In this document: in pieces, positions 1 to 8,081 of the stretch
How positions within the stretch are numbered: position 1 is the first letter of the stretch
Layout of the letters: every line of letters starts with the position of its first letter
Source of the DNA: Streptomyces sp. 7-21
GTDB lineage: Bacteria > Actinomycetota > Actinomycetes > Streptomycetales > Streptomycetaceae
Reading direction: 5' to 3'
DNA length: 64,000 bases
NCBI RefSeq assembly: GCF_016741785.1
Contig: NZ_JAERRL010000020.1
Location: 19,371 to 83,370 of the forward strand
The notes under the pieces: generated by a model
What the model was told of the DNA's origin: nothing
The model's input: only the letters and a program-made list of their open reading frames with translations
Databases searched by the model: none
Made by a program: the position numbers and the translations under genes

Positions 1-636
1 CATGGGCTCGATGATGGCCATGTCCACCACCTGGCCCTGGCCGGTGCGGTCGCGCCCGGCCAGCGCCGTCATCACCGCGTACGCCGTCGTCAGGGCGGCC
101 ACCGAGTCGGCGAGGCCGAACGGCGGCAGCGTCGGCGGCCCGTCCGGCTCGCCGGTCAGCGCGGCGAAACCGCTCATGGCCTCGGCCAGGGTGCCGAAGC
201 CGGGCCGGCGGGCATAGGGGCCCTGCTGGCCGAAACCGGTCACGCGGGCCAGCACCAGCCGGGGGTTGGCGGCCGACAGCTCGTCCCAGCCCAGGCCCCA
301 GCGTTCGAGGGTGCCGGGCCGGAAGTTCTCGATGATGACGTCGCTGTCCTTGGCCAGCCGCAGCAGCACCTCCCGGCCGCCGGGCGTGGACAGGTTAAGG
401 GTGATGGTCTTCTTGTTGCGGCCGAGAAGCTTCCACCACAGGCCCACGCCGTCCTTGCTGGGGCCGTGGCCCCGCGAGGGGTCGGGCTTGCGGGGGTGTT
501 CGACCTTGATGACCTCGGCGCCGAAGTCGCCCAGGAACGTGGCCGCGAGCGGTCCGGCGAAGAGAGTGGCGAGGTCGAGGACGCGCAGGCCGGCGAGCGG
601 TGCGCGGTCGTCGGTGGTGGTGGCGGGCTGAGTCAT
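1..636 (-). CDS. CaiB/BaiF (class III) CoA-transferase, 3' part beyond left edge
   Basis: About 211 N-terminal residues of a class III acyl-CoA transferase; members are usually about 390-420 residues, so roughly half is missing off the left edge. Family enzymes move CoA between carboxylic acids through a catalytic Asp. Visible family features are LAGLRVLDLATLFAGP at the N-terminus, EVIKVEHP, the stretch IIENFRPGTLERWGL, and GFGQQGPYARRPGF followed by GLADSVAA, where the catalytic Asp is expected. ATG at 636 overlaps the ribokinase stop (ATGA, 633-636), so it is translationally coupled and is the last visible gene of the LacI-led operon. Its substrate and its link to sugar uptake are unknown; formyl-CoA transferase or alpha-methylacyl-CoA racemase-like activities cannot be told apart from this fragment. 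Confidence 0.88.
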   Translation of the reverse strand, partial: MTQPATTTDDRAPLAGLRVLDLATLFAGPLAATFLGDFGAEVIKVEHPRKPDPSRGHGPSKDGVGLWWKLLGRNKKTITLNLSTPGGREVLLRLAKDSDVIIENFRPGTLERWGLGWDELSAANPRLVLARVTGFGQQGPYARRPGFGTLAEAMSGFAALTGEPDGPPTLPPFGLADSVAALTTAYAVMTALAGRDRTGQGQVVDMAIIEPM

Positions 637-1628
637 GGTGCGCCCCTGTCGTGCGTCAGGTGCTCGTGGTGAGCGTCGTGCTGGTCGTGCGGGGAAGCGG
701 TGTCCTGGGACTGGGCCTGGTGGTGCGCGGCGTGGAAGGCGTCGATCTCGGCGCGGTCTGGCATCGCGGAGGAGGCGCCCTGCCGCCCGACCGCCAGCGC
801 GGCGGCGCTCGCGGCCCACGCCAGCGCCTCCGGCACCGGGCGGCCCTCGCCGCGCGCCACCGCCAGCGCCCCGGTGAACGCGTCGCCCGCGGCCGTGGTG
901 TCCACCGCCCGCACCGGCACCGCCGGCACGGTCAGCGGCCGGGCGCCGCGCGCGGCGTACAGGCAGCCCGCCGCGCCGAGCGTGATGACGACCTCCGGCA
1001 CCCGCTCGGTGAGCGCCGCGGCGGCGCGCTGCGGGTCGGCGTGGCCGGTGAGGGCCGCTGCCTCGTGCTCGTTGGGCACCAGCAGGTCGGTCAGGTCCAG
1101 CAGCTCGTCGGGCAGCGGGCGCGCCGGCGCCGGGGTCAGCACGGTGGCGACGCCGTGCGCGCGGGCGGCGCGGGCCCCGGCCAGCACGCCGTCCATGGGC
1201 AGTTCCAGCTGCATCAGCAGCGCGCCGGCGGCGGCGATCCGCTCCTCGTCGCCGGGCGCGAGCGCGGTGACCGTGCCGTTGGCGCCGGGCACCACGACGA
1301 TGGCGTTGCCGCCCTCGTCGTCCACCACGATGTGCGCGGTGCCGCTGGGGCCGGGCACGGTGCGCAGCCCGGAGGTGTCCACGCCGGCGCCGGCCAGCGC
1401 GGCCCGGAGCCGGCCGGCGAAGTCGTCGTCCCCGACCGCGCCGATCATCGTGACGGCGCCGCCGGCGCGGGCGGCGGCGATGGCCTGGTTGGTGCCCTTG
1501 CCGCCCGGCACGGTACGGAACTCCCGCCCGGCGACGGTCTCGCCGCGGCGCGGGGCCGCCGCGACGTACGCGACGAGGTCCATGTTGGTGGAGCCCAGCA
1601 CCGCGAGTGCCGGGGCGCGGCGGGTCAT
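633..1628 (-). CDS. rbsK: Ribokinase (PfkB family)
   Basis: PfkB-family kinase of 331 residues, expected to phosphorylate D-ribose at O5 with ATP in the cytoplasm. The N-terminus has the substrate-binding Gly-rich motif GGKGTNQAIAAARAGG, and the C-terminal ATP/anion-hole motif DTTAAGDAFTGALA carries the catalytic Asp, both close to ribokinase rather than fructokinase. The start ATG (1628) overlaps the stop of the preceding ARH gene by four bases and its own stop overlaps the CoA-transferase start. The last ~35 residues form a His/Asp-rich tail (FHAAHHQAQSQD...HHEHLTHDRG) beyond the usual ~300-residue fold, which may bind metal or simply be disordered. Context with four ARH hydrolases suggests it captures ribose released by them; that is inference. 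Confidence 0.88.
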   Translation of the reverse strand: MTRRAPALAVLGSTNMDLVAYVAAAPRRGETVAGREFRTVPGGKGTNQAIAAARAGGAVTMIGAVGDDDFAGRLRAALAGAGVDTSGLRTVPGPSGTAHIVVDDEGGNAIVVVPGANGTVTALAPGDEERIAAAGALLMQLELPMDGVLAGARAARAHGVATVLTPAPARPLPDELLDLTDLLVPNEHEAAALTGHADPQRAAAALTERVPEVVITLGAAGCLYAARGARPLTVPAVPVRAVDTTAAGDAFTGALAVARGEGRPVPEALAWAASAAALAVGRQGASSAMPDRAEIDAFHAAHHQAQSQDTASPHDQHDAHHEHLTHDRGAP

Positions 1629-3103
1629 GCGGCCTCCCTCAGTTCCAGGGTCTGTGCGGCGAGCGTGTCGAAGCCGGTGCCGTCGAAGCCGCCGATCGAC
1701 GTGGCCAGCCGGTTCTTCAGCGGCGCGGTCCAGCGTTCGGGCAGCGCCCCGGGGGAGCCGGCGAGCAGCCCGGTGATCGAGCCGGCCGTGGCGCCGTTGG
1801 AGTCGGTGTCCCAGCCTCCGGAGACGACCCGGCAGATGGAGCCGGAGAAGTCGCCGCCGGCATGGGTGAGCGCGGCGGCGAGCAGCGCGGCGTTCGGCAG
1901 CACGTGCACCCAGTGGTGGCCGGCGAAGCGGTCGTGCAGCCGGTCGGCGACCGCGGCGAACTCCTCGTCACCGCCCGGGTGCGCCCGGGCCGCCTCGATG
2001 CCGGCGCGGACCGCCTCGGCGTACCGCGAGCCGGGCGGCACGACGGCCAGCCCGGTGCGCAGGCACTCGTCAGCGGAGGTGGCGCCGCCCGCCGCGGCCG
2101 CGACCGCGGCGGCGGTGAACATCGCGCCGTACACGCCGTTGGCGGTGTGGGTGAGCACCGCGTCGCGGTGGGCCAGCTCCGCCGCCCGGCCCGGGGCGCC
2201 CGGGTGCGTCCAGCCGAAGACGTCGGCACGGATCTGGGCGCCGATCCACTCGCGGAACGGGTTGCGGTACGAAGCCGTCAGCGGCGGCTCCAGGCCCGCC
2301 AGCAGATTGCGGTACGCCACCCGCTCGGCGGTGAACGTCCGGCCCGCGGGCAGCGTGTCCAGCCACAGCGCGGCCACGTCCGCGGTGGTGAACGCGGTGC
2401 CGTGACGCCGCAGCAGCAGCAGGCCGAGCAGCGGGTAGTTCAGGTCGTCGTCCTCGGGTGCGCCGTCGATCGTCTCGGCCAGCGAGGTGGCCCGCGAGCG
2501 GCGGTTCCACGGGTACGCCTCGGCCACCTCGCGCGGCAGCCCGCGCGCGGTGAACCACGTCCGCAGCGGCCAGTTGCCGGTCGCCTGAGCCAGCGCCCGG
2601 ATGCCCGCGAGCGGCAGCTTCTCCACCGGCTTGCCCAGCACGCACCCGGCCGCCCGGCCCAGCCAGGCCGCGTGCAGCCGCGCCAGCAGCTCGTCCCTGC
2701 TGTCCCTGCCGTCCCTGCCCTCCCTGTCGTCGCTGCCGTCGCGGCCCGCGGCCGCGCGGCGCGGCGCCGGCCAGTCCGGGCAGGCGGCCCGGATGGCGGC
2801 CAGGTCGGTCGGCTCGCGCTCGGCCAGCGGCGAGGGCAGGGCGGCCAGCTCGTCCAGCAGCCGCTCCGCCAGCTCGCGCAGCCCGGCGGGCGGCGGTCCG
2901 GGGGAGGCCCCGGCACGCGGGGGCGCGGGGTGGCCGCCGGCGTCGCGCCAGCGCGCGGCGATCGCGGCGACCCGCTCGGGGTCCCGGCCGTCCTGTGCCG
3001 CCTGGTTCAGCTCGTGGCCGACGAGGTCCTCCGGCTGCGTCCACGTCAGGCGCAGCAGCCGGCCGGCGGGTGCCACGCCGGTCTGAGGGCTGGCCGCGGT
3101 CAT
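1625..3103 (-). CDS. ADP-ribosylglycohydrolase family protein (ARH paralogue 4 of the operon)
   Basis: 492-residue member of the ARH/DraG fold (PF03747), all-helical binuclear Mg enzymes that cleave N- or O-ribosyl bonds. The fold begins only around residue 150 with LHAAWLGRAAGCVLGKP; before it lies a ~150-residue N-terminal extension with a low-complexity Arg/Asp/Gly stretch (residues ~120-140) encoded by 9-bp tandem repeats. The first metal motif, normally TDDT, is here EDDDLNY; the second, GGWDTDSNGATAGSITGL, keeps the D-T-D ligands and the AG..G context. ATG at 3103 is chosen because it overlaps the stop of the upstream ARH gene (ATGA); a longer open frame upstream has no ARH similarity. 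Substrate unknown; context suggests a ribosyl or other N-glycoside taken up by the CUT1 importer of the operon. Confidence 0.88.
   Translation of the reverse strand: MTAASPQTGVAPAGRLLRLTWTQPEDLVGHELNQAAQDGRDPERVAAIAARWRDAGGHPAPPRAGASPGPPPAGLRELAERLLDELAALPSPLAEREPTDLAAIRAACPDWPAPRRAAAGRDGSDDREGRDGRDSRDELLARLHAAWLGRAAGCVLGKPVEKLPLAGIRALAQATGNWPLRTWFTARGLPREVAEAYPWNRRSRATSLAETIDGAPEDDDLNYPLLGLLLLRRHGTAFTTADVAALWLDTLPAGRTFTAERVAYRNLLAGLEPPLTASYRNPFREWIGAQIRADVFGWTHPGAPGRAAELAHRDAVLTHTANGVYGAMFTAAAVAAAAGGATSADECLRTGLAVVPPGSRYAEAVRAGIEAARAHPGGDEEFAAVADRLHDRFAGHHWVHVLPNAALLAAALTHAGGDFSGSICRVVSGGWDTDSNGATAGSITGLLAGSPGALPERWTAPLKNRLATSIGGFDGTGFDTLAAQTLELREAA
2694..2738. repeat. In-frame 9-bp tandem repeat within an ARH gene
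   Basis: Five 9-base units on the plus strand (TCCCTGCTG, TCCCTGCCG, TCCCTGCCC, TCCCTGTCG, TCGCTGCCG). The unit is a multiple of three, so copy changes keep the frame; on the coding (minus) strand it gives a Gly/Ser-Arg-Asp rich linker ahead of the ARH domain. Its length could vary between strains. Confidence 0.8.
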
Positions 3104-4260
3104 CAGGCGGCCCCCGCCAGCGCGGCGAAGCGCTCCTCGTGCGCCCGGCGCCGCTCGACGTCGCGCGAGAACACCTCGCGCGCCACCGCCGCCAGCGCCA
3201 GGCCGGGGGCGCGCAGGTCCAGCCGGCTGGCCCGCGCCACCTCGCCGCTCCACTCCTGCGGCACCGCGCTCTCGCCGGCCAGCGCGCCCGCGATCGCACC
3301 GCTCATGGTGGCGATCGAGTCGCAGTCGCGGCCGTAGTTGACCGAGCCGAGCACGGCAGTCCGGTAGGAGCCGTCCGCCACCAGCAGCATGCCCAGCGCG
3401 ATCGGCAGCTCCTCGATCGAGTGGAGCCGGGAGGGGCGGCGCGCGCCCAGCGACGGGTTGCGGTACTCCGGTCCGACGGTGTCGTACGGCGCGACCGCCT
3501 CCCGCAGCGGCGCCAGCGCCTCCTCCGGGTCGTCGTAGCGCGCCGCGGTCTCGCACACCGCCTCGATCGCCGAGCGGGTGCCGTCCTTGGCGAGCCGCAG
3601 CGCCTCCGCCACCACGGAGCCGGGCGTCGCGCCGGGTGCGCACGCCGCGGCCACGGCCGCCGCGAACACCCCGGCGGCCTCCCGGCCGTAGCTCGACTGG
3701 TGCGCCCCGGCGATGTCCAGCGCCTCGGCGTAGGCCGCGTCGGGGTTCCCGGCGTTGACCAGGCCGACGGGCGCCATGTACATCGCCGCGCCGCAGTTGA
3801 CGATGTTGCCGACCCCGGCCTCACGCGGGTCGACGTGCCCGTAGTGCAGACGCGCCACGATCCACTTCTCGGCCAGGAAGATCCGCTGGAGCGGCAGCGC
3901 CTCCGCCGCCATGTCGGGGATCCAGCGGGGGGTGGTGATCAGCTCGGGCACCAGGTGGTCGGCGATGGCGTACGCGTCCAGGTGGTCGCGCACCTTCTCG
4001 TAGACGCGCACCAGCGCATGCGTCATCAGGGTGTCGTCGGTGACGTGCCCGTCGCCCTTGTGGTAGGGGGCGATGGGCCGGGCGGTGCGCCAGTCGTCCT
4101 TGTAGAACGGCTCGACGATGCCGGTGACGCGGCCGCCGTGGCGCTTGGCGATGGCCTCGGGCGTCCAGCCCTCCACGGCGCCGCCGAGCGCGTCGCCGAC
4201 GGCGGCGCCGACCAGGGCGCCGGTGGCGCGGTCTTCCAGGGACAGCGGGGGCGTGCTCAT
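3103..4260 (-). CDS. ADP-ribosylglycohydrolase family protein (ARH paralogue 3 of the operon)
   Basis: 385 residues, close to a canonical ARH-family enzyme. The N-terminal family signature GALVGAAVGDALGGAVEG is at about residues 14-31, the first metal motif is GHVTDDTLMTHAL at about residues 75-87, and the second is NYGRDCDSIATMSGAIAGAL at about residues 300-319, supplying the Asp ligands of the binuclear Mg site. It starts at ATG 4260 inside the stop of the upstream paralogue and ends inside the start of the next, so all three are translationally coupled. Among the four paralogues it has one of the two fully canonical metal sites and is likely to be an active hydrolase of an N-ribosyl or N-glycosyl substrate. 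Exact substrate cannot be read from sequence. Confidence 0.9.
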   Translation of the reverse strand: MSTPPLSLEDRATGALVGAAVGDALGGAVEGWTPEAIAKRHGGRVTGIVEPFYKDDWRTARPIAPYHKGDGHVTDDTLMTHALVRVYEKVRDHLDAYAIADHLVPELITTPRWIPDMAAEALPLQRIFLAEKWIVARLHYGHVDPREAGVGNIVNCGAAMYMAPVGLVNAGNPDAAYAEALDIAGAHQSSYGREAAGVFAAAVAAACAPGATPGSVVAEALRLAKDGTRSAIEAVCETAARYDDPEEALAPLREAVAPYDTVGPEYRNPSLGARRPSRLHSIEELPIALGMLLVADGSYRTAVLGSVNYGRDCDSIATMSGAIAGALAGESAVPQEWSGEVARASRLDLRAPGLALAAVAREVFSRDVERRRAHEERFAALAGAA

Positions 4261-5468
4261 GGGGTGTCCTTCCTGTTCATGCCCGTCACGAGGTCACGCG
4301 AGGAGCGGGCGAGCCGCTCGGCGAGCTCGACGAGGTCGGTGTCGGCCAGCCGCGGCAGGGCACAGCCCGGCAGCGAGCGGCAGGCGTCGCGCCAGGACGC
4401 GGGCAGCGCCTCCGCGCCGCCGACGGCGCCGGTGAGCGCCCCGGCCAGCGCGGGCGCGGAGTCCGCGACGCGCGACAGGCAGGCGGCGCTGGGCACCGCC
4501 TCGGTGATGGCGCCCGCGGCCGCTACCGCCACGGCCAGGGCGACCGGCACGGTCTCGGCCGCGGCGATGCCGTAGCTGTAGACGTGGTCGACGATTTCGT
4601 GCTCCAGCACCGGCACGAGCGCGAAGGCGTTGCCCGGCAGCCCGGGCCGGGCCGCGGCCGCCGTCCGGCCCAGGTCCACCGCGTGCAGCGCGTTGCGCCG
4701 GATCTCGGTGCCCTCGGGCAGCTGGCGCAGCGCCGCGTCCACGCAGCCCTCGACCGGCTCCCCGCCGAGCGCCGCGGCCACGGCCGCCGCCATCGCGCGG
4801 GCGCCGTGGACCCCGTCGCCGTCCTGCGTGTAGCGGGCGTCGAACTCCGCCAGGTCGGCCGCCGCCTCGGGGCCGCCGGGGTGGACGACCGCGAGCACGG
4901 CCGCCCGCACGCAGGCGGCGTCGTCGAAGTAGTGCGGGTTGTCGTGCCCGGTCGCGGGCGGGCGCAGGCCTGCGGCCAGGTTGCCCAGGCCCGCCCGCAC
5001 CGAGATCCGGGCGCGCAGCGGGATGTCCGCGGACTCGATCTCGTCGGCGCGCTCCGCCGCCGCGGCCACCTCGTCGGCCAGCGCGCTCCACGCCAGCGCC
5101 AGCGCCGCGCGCACCCGCTGGTCCGCCGTCAGGTCGCTGCGCCCGGCGGCCGTCGCCGACAGCACGGAGCCGGCGGTGAACGCCGCCCACTCGGCGTCGT
5201 CGGACGGGCCGAGCCGCAGCGGCTCCGGCGGCTGGTTGAGCGCTATCGGCACGGGCAGCGTCGTGGTTGCGTTCTGCTCCGCGAAGGTGTCCAGCTCACG
5301 GGTCAGCCGCCGCGTCCAGTCGGGCATCCGGGCGGCGCGGTGGCGCCCGGAGGGCCACCCGGCGGCGTCGCCCGCGGCGATGCCGAGCAGCAGCCCCTCG
5401 ACGCGGCGCGGGTCCCCGGGAGCCGCCCGCCCGCCGAGCGCGGCCTCACTGACGGTGGGCGGTGTCAT
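4257..5468 (-). CDS. Divergent ADP-ribosylglycohydrolase family protein with degenerate metal motifs (ARH paralogue 2)
   Basis: 403 residues with the ARH N-terminal signature (VEGLLLGIAAGDAAGWPSGR), followed by a fold-length helical, Ala-rich sequence. The first metal motif is not TDDT but GPSDDAEW, and where the other paralogues have R-D-x-D-(S/T) before the C-terminal glycine-rich helix this one reads SRVADSAPALAGALTGAVGG, with only one Asp. It may therefore be a low-activity or non-catalytic partner of the neighbouring hydrolases, or use another metal geometry. ATG at 5468; 67 bases separate it from the preceding paralogue, the largest internal gap of the operon. The assignment to the family rests on the N-terminal signature, length and position between clear paralogues. 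Confidence 0.8.
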   Translation of the reverse strand: MTPPTVSEAALGGRAAPGDPRRVEGLLLGIAAGDAAGWPSGRHRAARMPDWTRRLTRELDTFAEQNATTTLPVPIALNQPPEPLRLGPSDDAEWAAFTAGSVLSATAAGRSDLTADQRVRAALALAWSALADEVAAAAERADEIESADIPLRARISVRAGLGNLAAGLRPPATGHDNPHYFDDAACVRAAVLAVVHPGGPEAAADLAEFDARYTQDGDGVHGARAMAAAVAAALGGEPVEGCVDAALRQLPEGTEIRRNALHAVDLGRTAAAARPGLPGNAFALVPVLEHEIVDHVYSYGIAAAETVPVALAVAVAAAGAITEAVPSAACLSRVADSAPALAGALTGAVGGAEALPASWRDACRSLPGCALPRLADTDLVELAERLARSSRDLVTGMNRKDTP

Positions 5469-5535
5469 CGCACTGCCTCCCTGCCCTCGTGCCTGCCTGT
5501 CGTCCCGGCCCGCGTCGCCGGCGTCACTGGTGCGG

Positions 5536-6765
5536 TCACGCGGCGGCTCCCTCGCCGCCCGAGCTGCCGCCAGGCGGCGGTGTGAGCAGGTCGGCGACTT
5601 CCAGGACGTGACGGCCCGCCATAGACGGCAGGCAGCTGCCGCGCACCGGGCCGATGGCCTCGGCCCACTCGGCGGGGATCGCCGACTCGCCGCGCAGCGC
5701 GCCCGCGAGCGCGCCCGCCACCGCGGCGGTGGTGTCGGCGTCGCGGCCCATGTTCACCGCCATGGCCACCGCCTCGGTGAACTCGCCGCGCGCGGCGGCG
5801 AACGCGCCGAACGCCAGCCCCACCGCCTCCGGCGCCAGGTCCGTCCACGGATAGCCGCCGATGACGGTCGCCGAGCGGACCGCCCGCTCCACCGACAGCG
5901 GCGTGGCCCCGGGCTCGCGGCGGGCGCGGCGCGCCGCCGTGACCGCCCGGTGCAGCGACCGCGACGTCCAGGAGTCCTCCGGCACGACGGACAGTGCCGC
6001 CTGCACCACGACCTCCGGTTCGTGCGCCACCATGGCCGCGGCCACGCCCGCCGCGACGGCCCGGCCGCCGTGGATGCCCTCGCCGTCGTGTGAGACCGTG
6101 CCGTCGATGGCCACCAGGCGCGCGGCCTCGGCGGGGCGGCCGGCCGCGAACACCCCGAACGGTGCGGCGCGCATGGCCAGCCCGTCGCTCCAGGCGTGCC
6201 GGTGCTGCGCCGAGATCGGCGCGGCCAGGCCCCGGCGGAGGTTCTCCAGGGTGCCGCGCTCGCTGAATCCGGCGCCCCGGAACGGGCCCTCGTCCCGGTC
6301 GGCGATCCACTCGTGCCAGGCCGCCTCCACGTGCGCGACGGTCAGGTCCGAGCCGTGCTGAGCCAGCAGCAGGCCGGAGAAGAGCGCGTACTCGGTGTCG
6401 TCGGTGCCCGCCGGGTCGTCGGTGACGAACCCCTCGATGCGGCCCCACCGTGCCCGGATCTCCGAGGGCTTGAGGTTCTCGGCCGGGGCGCCGAGCGCGT
6501 CGCCGACGGCGAGACCGAGCATCGCGCCCCTGCCGCGGTCGCGCGGCACGGGCGCCGGCGGAGTCCCGCGCCGGGGTACGCTGCGCAGGCGCCGCCCGGC
6601 GCGGGTCCGCTCGCGGTCCCGCTCGCCGCAGCGCTCACGGTCGCGGTCGCGCGGCGCCGCCGCGCGCCGGGCCCGGTCCGGTCCGGTGTCGGTGGGGAAG
6701 CTTCGGCTCATGCTGATCTTCTGCTCATTTCTCGCTCGTGCGCCCTCGCGCGGGTGAGCCGTCAT
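5536..6765 (-). CDS. ADP-ribosylglycohydrolase family protein (ARH paralogue 1)
   Basis: 409 residues from ATG 6765. The ARH fold starts at about residue 80 with RGAMLGLAVGDALGAPAEN; the first metal motif is GTDDTEYALFSGLLL and the second is NMGRDADTTAAVAGALAGAL, both canonical. The N-terminal ~75 residues are Arg-rich and look disordered. The start is uncertain: ATG 6765 overlaps the stop of the binding-protein gene (AGATGA, with a rare AGA Arg codon just before the stop), matching the ATGA coupling used throughout this operon; ATG 6711 has a weak AGAAG ribosome site, and GTG 6549 would give a protein beginning just before the fold. Likely an active ribosyl hydrolase, first to act on the imported compound or one of four with different specificities (inference). 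Confidence 0.88.
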   Translation of the reverse strand: MTAHPREGARARNEQKISMSRSFPTDTGPDRARRAAAPRDRDRERCGERDRERTRAGRRLRSVPRRGTPPAPVPRDRGRGAMLGLAVGDALGAPAENLKPSEIRARWGRIEGFVTDDPAGTDDTEYALFSGLLLAQHGSDLTVAHVEAAWHEWIADRDEGPFRGAGFSERGTLENLRRGLAAPISAQHRHAWSDGLAMRAAPFGVFAAGRPAEAARLVAIDGTVSHDGEGIHGGRAVAAGVAAAMVAHEPEVVVQAALSVVPEDSWTSRSLHRAVTAARRARREPGATPLSVERAVRSATVIGGYPWTDLAPEAVGLAFGAFAAARGEFTEAVAMAVNMGRDADTTAAVAGALAGALRGESAIPAEWAEAIGPVRGSCLPSMAGRHVLEVADLLTPPPGGSSGGEGAAA

Positions 6766-8081
6766 CTCTGGTAGCGGTCGAGCGTGCGGTTGCCGTCGTC
6801 GGTGAGTGCCTCGCGCAGCCCGGCCAGGTCGATCTCGCCGCTGTAGTAGCGCTGGAACGCGGGGGTCGCGATCTTGTCGCGCCACTCCCAGAAGCCGCGT
6901 ACGCCGATGGCGGGGGAGGGCCGCAGCCCGGCGGCGAGTTCCGCACCGGTGCGCCAGCCGTGCTCGGACACGCGCAGCGCCGGGTCGGCCAGCGCCTGGG
7001 AGCTGGTCGGCAGCATCCAGTCGCCGAGCGCCAGGTCGACCACGTGCTCGGGCTGGGTCATGAAGGCGATGAACTCGGCCGCGGCCCGCTGGTGGTCGCT
7101 GTCCTCGGACACCGACAGGGTCTGCGGTGCCACGCCCTGCGCGAGGCCGTGCTCCTCGCCGCCGGTCGGCATCGGCAGCACGGTCCACTCAAAGCCGTCC
7201 GGCGCCTGCTGCGTGATCTGCTGCCGGTAGGAGAAGTTGAGCGGCAGCATCGCGTAGCGGCCCGCGAAGAAGCCGGGCAGGGTGTCCGAGCCGGTCATGC
7301 CCAGGCTGCTGCGGGGAGCGGTGCGGTCCTCGTTCACCTGCCGGTGGATGACCTCGGCGACGGCGGAGTCGGCCGGCCCGAACCGCACCTCGTTCTCGCC
7401 GTTCTCCTGGTAGAAGACGCGGCCGCCGGTGCTCAGCGACAGGTTGACGCTCTGGCTGACCGGCTCGCTCATCGACCACGCCACGCCGTAGGTGTCGGTC
7501 CGGCCGTCGCCGTCGGTGTCCTGCGTCATGGCGGCGCTGGCCCGCTCGAACTCCTCCCAGGTCCACGGCTGGTCCGGGGTGGGGACGCGCACCCCCGACT
7601 CCGCCAGCAGCCGGGTGTTGGCGATCAGCACCCGCGGCTCCTGGAGGAACGGCACCCCGTACAGGCCGTCGTCGTACCGTGTCGTCCGCCAGGTCTGCTC
7701 CGGGATGTCGTCGAGCAGCGAGCCGGGCAGCAGCTCAGACAGGTCGGCCAGGTAGCCGCCGCCCGCGAAGTCCACCAGGTCGGAGGCGTCGTTGTGCACG
7801 ATGTCGGGCGCCTCGCCCGCCATGAAGGACGTCAGCAGCTGGTCATGGACGTTGGCCCAGTCGCCCTGGACGTACTTGACCTGCACTCGCGGATGCGACG
7901 CGTTCCACTCCTCGACGAGTGCCCTGGTGGCGGCGATGGACTCGTCCTGCCAGGCCAGGCTGAGGAACTCCAGCGTGACGGTGGAGTCGTCGCCGTCGCC
8001 GCCGAGGCCGCACCCGGCCGCCAGGGTAAGCGCCAGCGCCGCCGCGCCCGCGCGGGCGCCTGTCCGCGTGCCCCGGCGCAT
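6762..8081 (-). CDS. Sugar ABC transporter substrate-binding lipoprotein (CUT1 type)
   Basis: 439-residue extracellular solute-binding protein family 1. It starts MRRGTRTGARAG and has a hydrophobic signal peptide ending in the lipobox LTLAAGC, so Cys24 should be lipidated and the mature protein anchored outside the membrane. The mature part opens with a typical beta-strand (VTLEFLSLAW) and contains YGVPFLQEPRVLIANTRLL and the family's ADP-ribose-unrelated maltose-binding-like fold motifs such as FIAFMTQPEHV near the end. ATG 8081 overlaps the stop of the upstream permease. It presumably captures the operon's substrate and delivers it to the two permeases; ligand identity is unknown, but CUT1 systems take up oligosaccharides and glycosides. 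Confidence 0.93.
   Translation of the reverse strand: MRRGTRTGARAGAAALALTLAAGCGLGGDGDDSTVTLEFLSLAWQDESIAATRALVEEWNASHPRVQVKYVQGDWANVHDQLLTSFMAGEAPDIVHNDASDLVDFAGGGYLADLSELLPGSLLDDIPEQTWRTTRYDDGLYGVPFLQEPRVLIANTRLLAESGVRVPTPDQPWTWEEFERASAAMTQDTDGDGRTDTYGVAWSMSEPVSQSVNLSLSTGGRVFYQENGENEVRFGPADSAVAEVIHRQVNEDRTAPRSSLGMTGSDTLPGFFAGRYAMLPLNFSYRQQITQQAPDGFEWTVLPMPTGGEEHGLAQGVAPQTLSVSEDSDHQRAAAEFIAFMTQPEHVVDLALGDWMLPTSSQALADPALRVSEHGWRTGAELAAGLRPSPAIGVRGFWEWRDKIATPAFQRYYSGEIDLAGLREALTDDGNRTLDRYQR

Noticed and set aside
600..2405. Long plus-strand frame over the ribokinase and ARH genes
   Set aside because: Arg/Gly/Ala-rich shadow without family motifs; opposite strand has clear enzymes. Same for other long antisense frames, e.g. 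22,333-25,995 minus over tex.
3104..3643. Upstream extension of the minus-strand ARH gene ending at 1625
   Set aside because: Not ARH-like, overlaps the well-supported neighbouring gene, and ATG 3103 sits in an ATGA junction.
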